20,959 nucleotides of DNA, from contig JANWIQ010000052.1 of assembly GCA_025449795.1 (NCBI GenBank), positions 1 through 20,959 of the forward strand. The letters are read 5' to 3'. Source of the stretch: Minisyncoccota bacterium. Lineage in GTDB: Bacteria; Patescibacteriota; Microgenomatia; Levybacterales; UBA12049. Made by a program: the position numbers and the translations under genes. Shown piece by piece: positions 19,249 to 20,959 of this stretch. Below the pieces are notes generated by a model. That model did not search any database, was not told where the DNA came from, and saw only the letters and a list, made by a program, of their open reading frames with translations. Position 1 is the first letter of the stretch. Every line of letters starts with the position of its first letter.

Positions 19249-20427
19249 TTATGCGAGGATTTTGGTGATAACTCCAGCTCCTACGGTCTTGCCACCTTCT
19301 CGGATAGCAAATCGTACACCCTCTTCAAGAGCAACTGGCACAATAAGCTCTACAGTCATAATAGTGTTGTCTCCTGGCATCACCATTTCTGTACCAGCTG
19401 GAAGACTAACGTTACCAGTAACGTCTGTTGTCCTAATATAGAATTGTGGTCTGTAACCATTGAAGAATGGAGTATGACGTCCTCCTTCTTCTTTTGCAAG
19501 AATATACACTTCTGCGGTAAATTTGGTGTGTGGAGTAATACTGCCTGGTTTTGCAATAACTTGACCGCGTTCTACGTCATCTTTTTCAACACCTCTTAAG
19601 AGAAGACCTACGTTATCGCCAGCCATACCGGATTCAAGTTGTTTTCTAAACATTTCAACACCTGTTACAACAGATGCTTTTGTATCTTTCAGACCAACGA
19701 TTTCAACATTTTCATTAATTTTCACTTCTCCTCTTTCAATTCTTCCAGTAACCACTGTCCCTCGACCTTTGATAGAGAAAACGTCCTCAACAGGCATAAG
19801 GAATGGCTTGTCTGTAGCTCGGACAGGATCTGGGATGTAACTATCAACTGCGTCCATAAGATCCATAATCTTTTGTTCTGCTTCTGGATCTCCTTCAAGC
19901 GCCTTCAGTGAACTTCCTCGAATAACTGGCACATCATTCCCTGGATATTGATATTTTGTGAGGAGCTCTCGTACTTCCATTTCAACAAGATCAAGAAGTT
20001 CTGGATCTTGTACCATGTCACACTTATTCATGTACACAACAATAGCTGGCACTCCAACTTGTCGTGCAAGAAGAATGTGTTCTCGTGTCTGTGGCATTGG
20101 ACCATCTGGAGCAGATACAACTAAAATAGCGCCGTCCATTTGGGCTGCGCCGGTAATCATATTCTTAATATAGTCAGCATGTCCTGGAGCATCAATATGT
20201 GCATAGTGACGCTTTGCTGTTTCGTATTCAATGTGGGAAATGTTAATGGTGACGCCTCGTGCTTTTTCTTCTGGAGCATTGTCAATATCTTCGTATTTCT
20301 TTGCTTCTGCTAAACCCTTTTTTGCAAGGACAGTAGCAATTGCTGCTGTTGTTGTTGTCTTTCCATGGTCGACGTGACCAATGGTTCCAATATTTACATG
20401 TGGTTTTGTTCGTTGATAAACTGCCAT
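19249..20427 (-). CDS. tuf: Elongation factor Tu
   Basis: EF-Tu is the GTPase that brings aminoacyl-tRNA to the ribosome. The 392 residues match the family. The P-loop GHVDHGKT is at 17-24, the switch I region includes ARGVTINISHIEYET, switch II is DAPGHADYIKNMITGAAQMD, and the guanine motifs are NKCD and GSSLKALEG. Domains 2 and 3 follow, with GRGTVVTGRIERGEVK, GMAGDNVGLLLRG and RTTDVTGNVSLPAGTEMVMP. The gene has its own promoter, a 5' hairpin and no evident Shine-Dalgarno sequence. It usually follows fusA upstream of rpsJ; fusA, rpsL and rpsG are not in this window, and the neighbour upstream is a divergent methyltransferase. Confidence 0.99.
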   Translation of the reverse strand: MAVYQRTKPHVNIGTIGHVDHGKTTTTAAIATVLAKKGLAEAKKYEDIDNAPEEKARGVTINISHIEYETAKRHYAHIDAPGHADYIKNMITGAAQMDGAILVVSAPDGPMPQTREHILLARQVGVPAIVVYMNKCDMVQDPELLDLVEMEVRELLTKYQYPGNDVPVIRGSSLKALEGDPEAEQKIMDLMDAVDSYIPDPVRATDKPFLMPVEDVFSIKGRGTVVTGRIERGEVKINENVEIVGLKDTKASVVTGVEMFRKQLESGMAGDNVGLLLRGVEKDDVERGQVIAKPGSITPHTKFTAEVYILAKEEGGRHTPFFNGYRPQFYIRTTDVTGNVSLPAGTEMVMPGDNTIMTVELIVPVALEEGVRFAIREGGKTVGAGVITKILA

Positions 20428-20441
20428 AGTATTAAAGTAAA

Positions 20442-20463
20442 AGTCTCAACATTCATTGAGACT
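20442..20463 (-). other. 5'-terminal hairpin of the tuf mRNA
   Basis: AGTCTCAA and TTGAGACT pair perfectly (8 bp) around a six-base loop. The predicted transcription start is about 20463, so the hairpin would occupy the first 22 nucleotides. It may protect the abundant message from 5'-dependent decay. TTTT follows it, so weak attenuation is an alternative. Confidence 0.6.
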
Positions 20464-20469
20464 AAAGAC

Positions 20470-20498
20470 ATGATACAACATTATTTTTCCCTCGTCAA
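20470..20498 (-). promoter_or_regulatory. Probable tuf promoter
   Basis: Minus-strand TTGACG (20498-20493), 17-base spacer, TATCAT (20475-20470): five of six in each hexamer. Confidence 0.78.
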
Positions 20499-20524
20499 TA
20501 CCTTAAATTTCGTGCAAAGGACGA

Positions 20525-20539
20525 TCAGCCTCTGGCTGA
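20525..20539. other. Small hairpin in the divergent tuf/methyltransferase region
   Basis: TCAGCC and GGCTGA pair around TCT. No T-run follows on either strand. It lies between the two divergent promoters; role unknown. Confidence 0.35.
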
Positions 20540-20570
20540 AGTTAAGTAGTTATTAGTTTACGTAAAGAAT

Positions 20571-20579
20571 TGCTATAAT
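20571..20579 (+). promoter_or_regulatory. Extended -10 promoter of the methyltransferase gene (leaderless)
   Basis: TGCTATAAT, with a perfect -10 at 20574-20579, ends seven bases before the ATG at 20587. Transcription would begin at or next to the start codon. No convincing -35. Confidence 0.6.
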
Positions 20580-20586
20580 ATGCTAT

Positions 20587-20959
20587 ATGCAAATTTTAAC
20601 AACAAATGGTTGGGAAGAATATGCACTTTTGGATAGTGGAAATTCTTTGCGTCTTGAAAAATTTGGACCATATACAGTTGTCCGCCCAGACCCGCAAGCA
20701 ATATGGCAACCCCACTCACCATCCGAAGGATGGGGAGGGGCTGACGCGATTTTTAAGCAAACCTCAGACAACTCCGGCAGGTGGCACTACAATAAAAAAC
20801 TTCCAGAAAAATGGCTTATGCATTGGAACAATCTTTCTTTCTGGGCGCATTTAACTTCTTTCAAGCACACCGGCGTTTTCCCAGAACAACATCTACAATG
20901 GGAATTTATTCAAAAAACTCTGAAAACTCAGACATCCAGAAATTCTGACTTACCGAGTA
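20587..20959 (+). CDS. Class I SAM-dependent methyltransferase, N-terminal part (cut by window edge)
   Basis: The only plus-strand gene. From ATG at 20587 the frame is open to the window end (124 codons). The N-terminus EEYALLDSGNSLRLEKFGPY and TVVRPDPQAIW matches what I know of the N-terminal domain of RlmI-like (COG1092) RNA-methyltransferase-type proteins in Patescibacteria; HTGVFPEQHLQWEFI then leads toward the Rossmann domain, which lies beyond the edge, so the SAM-binding motifs are not visible. A GC-rich hairpin lies within codons 42-51. The substrate is unknown; rRNA is likely by analogy. Divergent from tuf. Confidence 0.7.
   Translation, partial: MQILTTNGWEEYALLDSGNSLRLEKFGPYTVVRPDPQAIWQPHSPSEGWGGADAIFKQTSDNSGRWHYNKKLPEKWLMHWNNLSFWAHLTSFKHTGVFPEQHLQWEFIQKTLKTQTSRNSDLPS

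Overview
This window is a nearly complete ribosomal-protein super-operon, almost all on the minus strand, from a bacterium that looks like a member of the Candidate Phyla Radiation (Patescibacteria, Parcubacteria-like). The basis is: AT-rich DNA; no rpmD (L30) between rpsE and rplO, a known loss in that group; a short-LID adenylate-kinase-like protein; lysine- or glutamate-rich tails on several ribosomal proteins; and many AT-rich repeats between genes. TGA is used as a stop (rplD and the acetyltransferase remnant end on it), so the Gly-UGA code of Gracilibacteria and Absconditabacteria does not apply. The phylum placement is inference.

Layout, read in the direction of transcription (high to low coordinates). 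On the plus strand at the right edge starts a methyltransferase gene (20587 onward), divergent from tuf (20427-19249). After tuf come an intrinsic terminator, a frameshifted GNAT acetyltransferase remnant and rpsJ with its own promoter and terminator. A two-gene cassette (DinB-like, Nudix) then separates rpsJ from the rest of the S10 operon. A promoter and a 137-nt leader holding an intrinsic terminator precede rplC. The main block runs rplC-rplD-rplW-rplB-rpsS-rplV-rpsC-rplP-rpmC-rpsQ-rplN-rplX-rplE-rpsN-rpsH-rplF-rplR-rpsE-rplO-secY-adk-cmk-map-infA-rpmJ-rpsM-rpsK-rpsD-rpoA-rplQ-rplM. rplM is cut by the left edge. Internal promoters are visible before infA and rpoA.

The genes form the usual growth-linked set: ribosome assembly, initiation factor 1, elongation factor Tu, RNA polymerase alpha, the Sec translocon, N-terminal methionine removal and nucleotide kinases. 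The unusual content is the non-coding and repeat DNA. The rplC leader combines a strong promoter, two near-perfect Shine-Dalgarno sequences, a possible six-codon ORF overlapping a terminator hairpin, and a competing antiterminator helix. Dispersed palindromic repeats have become protein sequence in L3 and L4. rpsC is flanked by near-identical 128-bp direct repeats. At least nine spacers hold quasi-palindromic repeats made of different short words, several of which share a core motif. Accessory genes appear to use extended -10 promoters six or seven bases before the ATG, suggesting leaderless mRNAs, while tuf, rpsJ and infA have a small hairpin close to the predicted transcript 5' end.

No stretch longer than about 190 bases lacks a gene. 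I saw no tRNA, rRNA, CRISPR array or insertion sequence.
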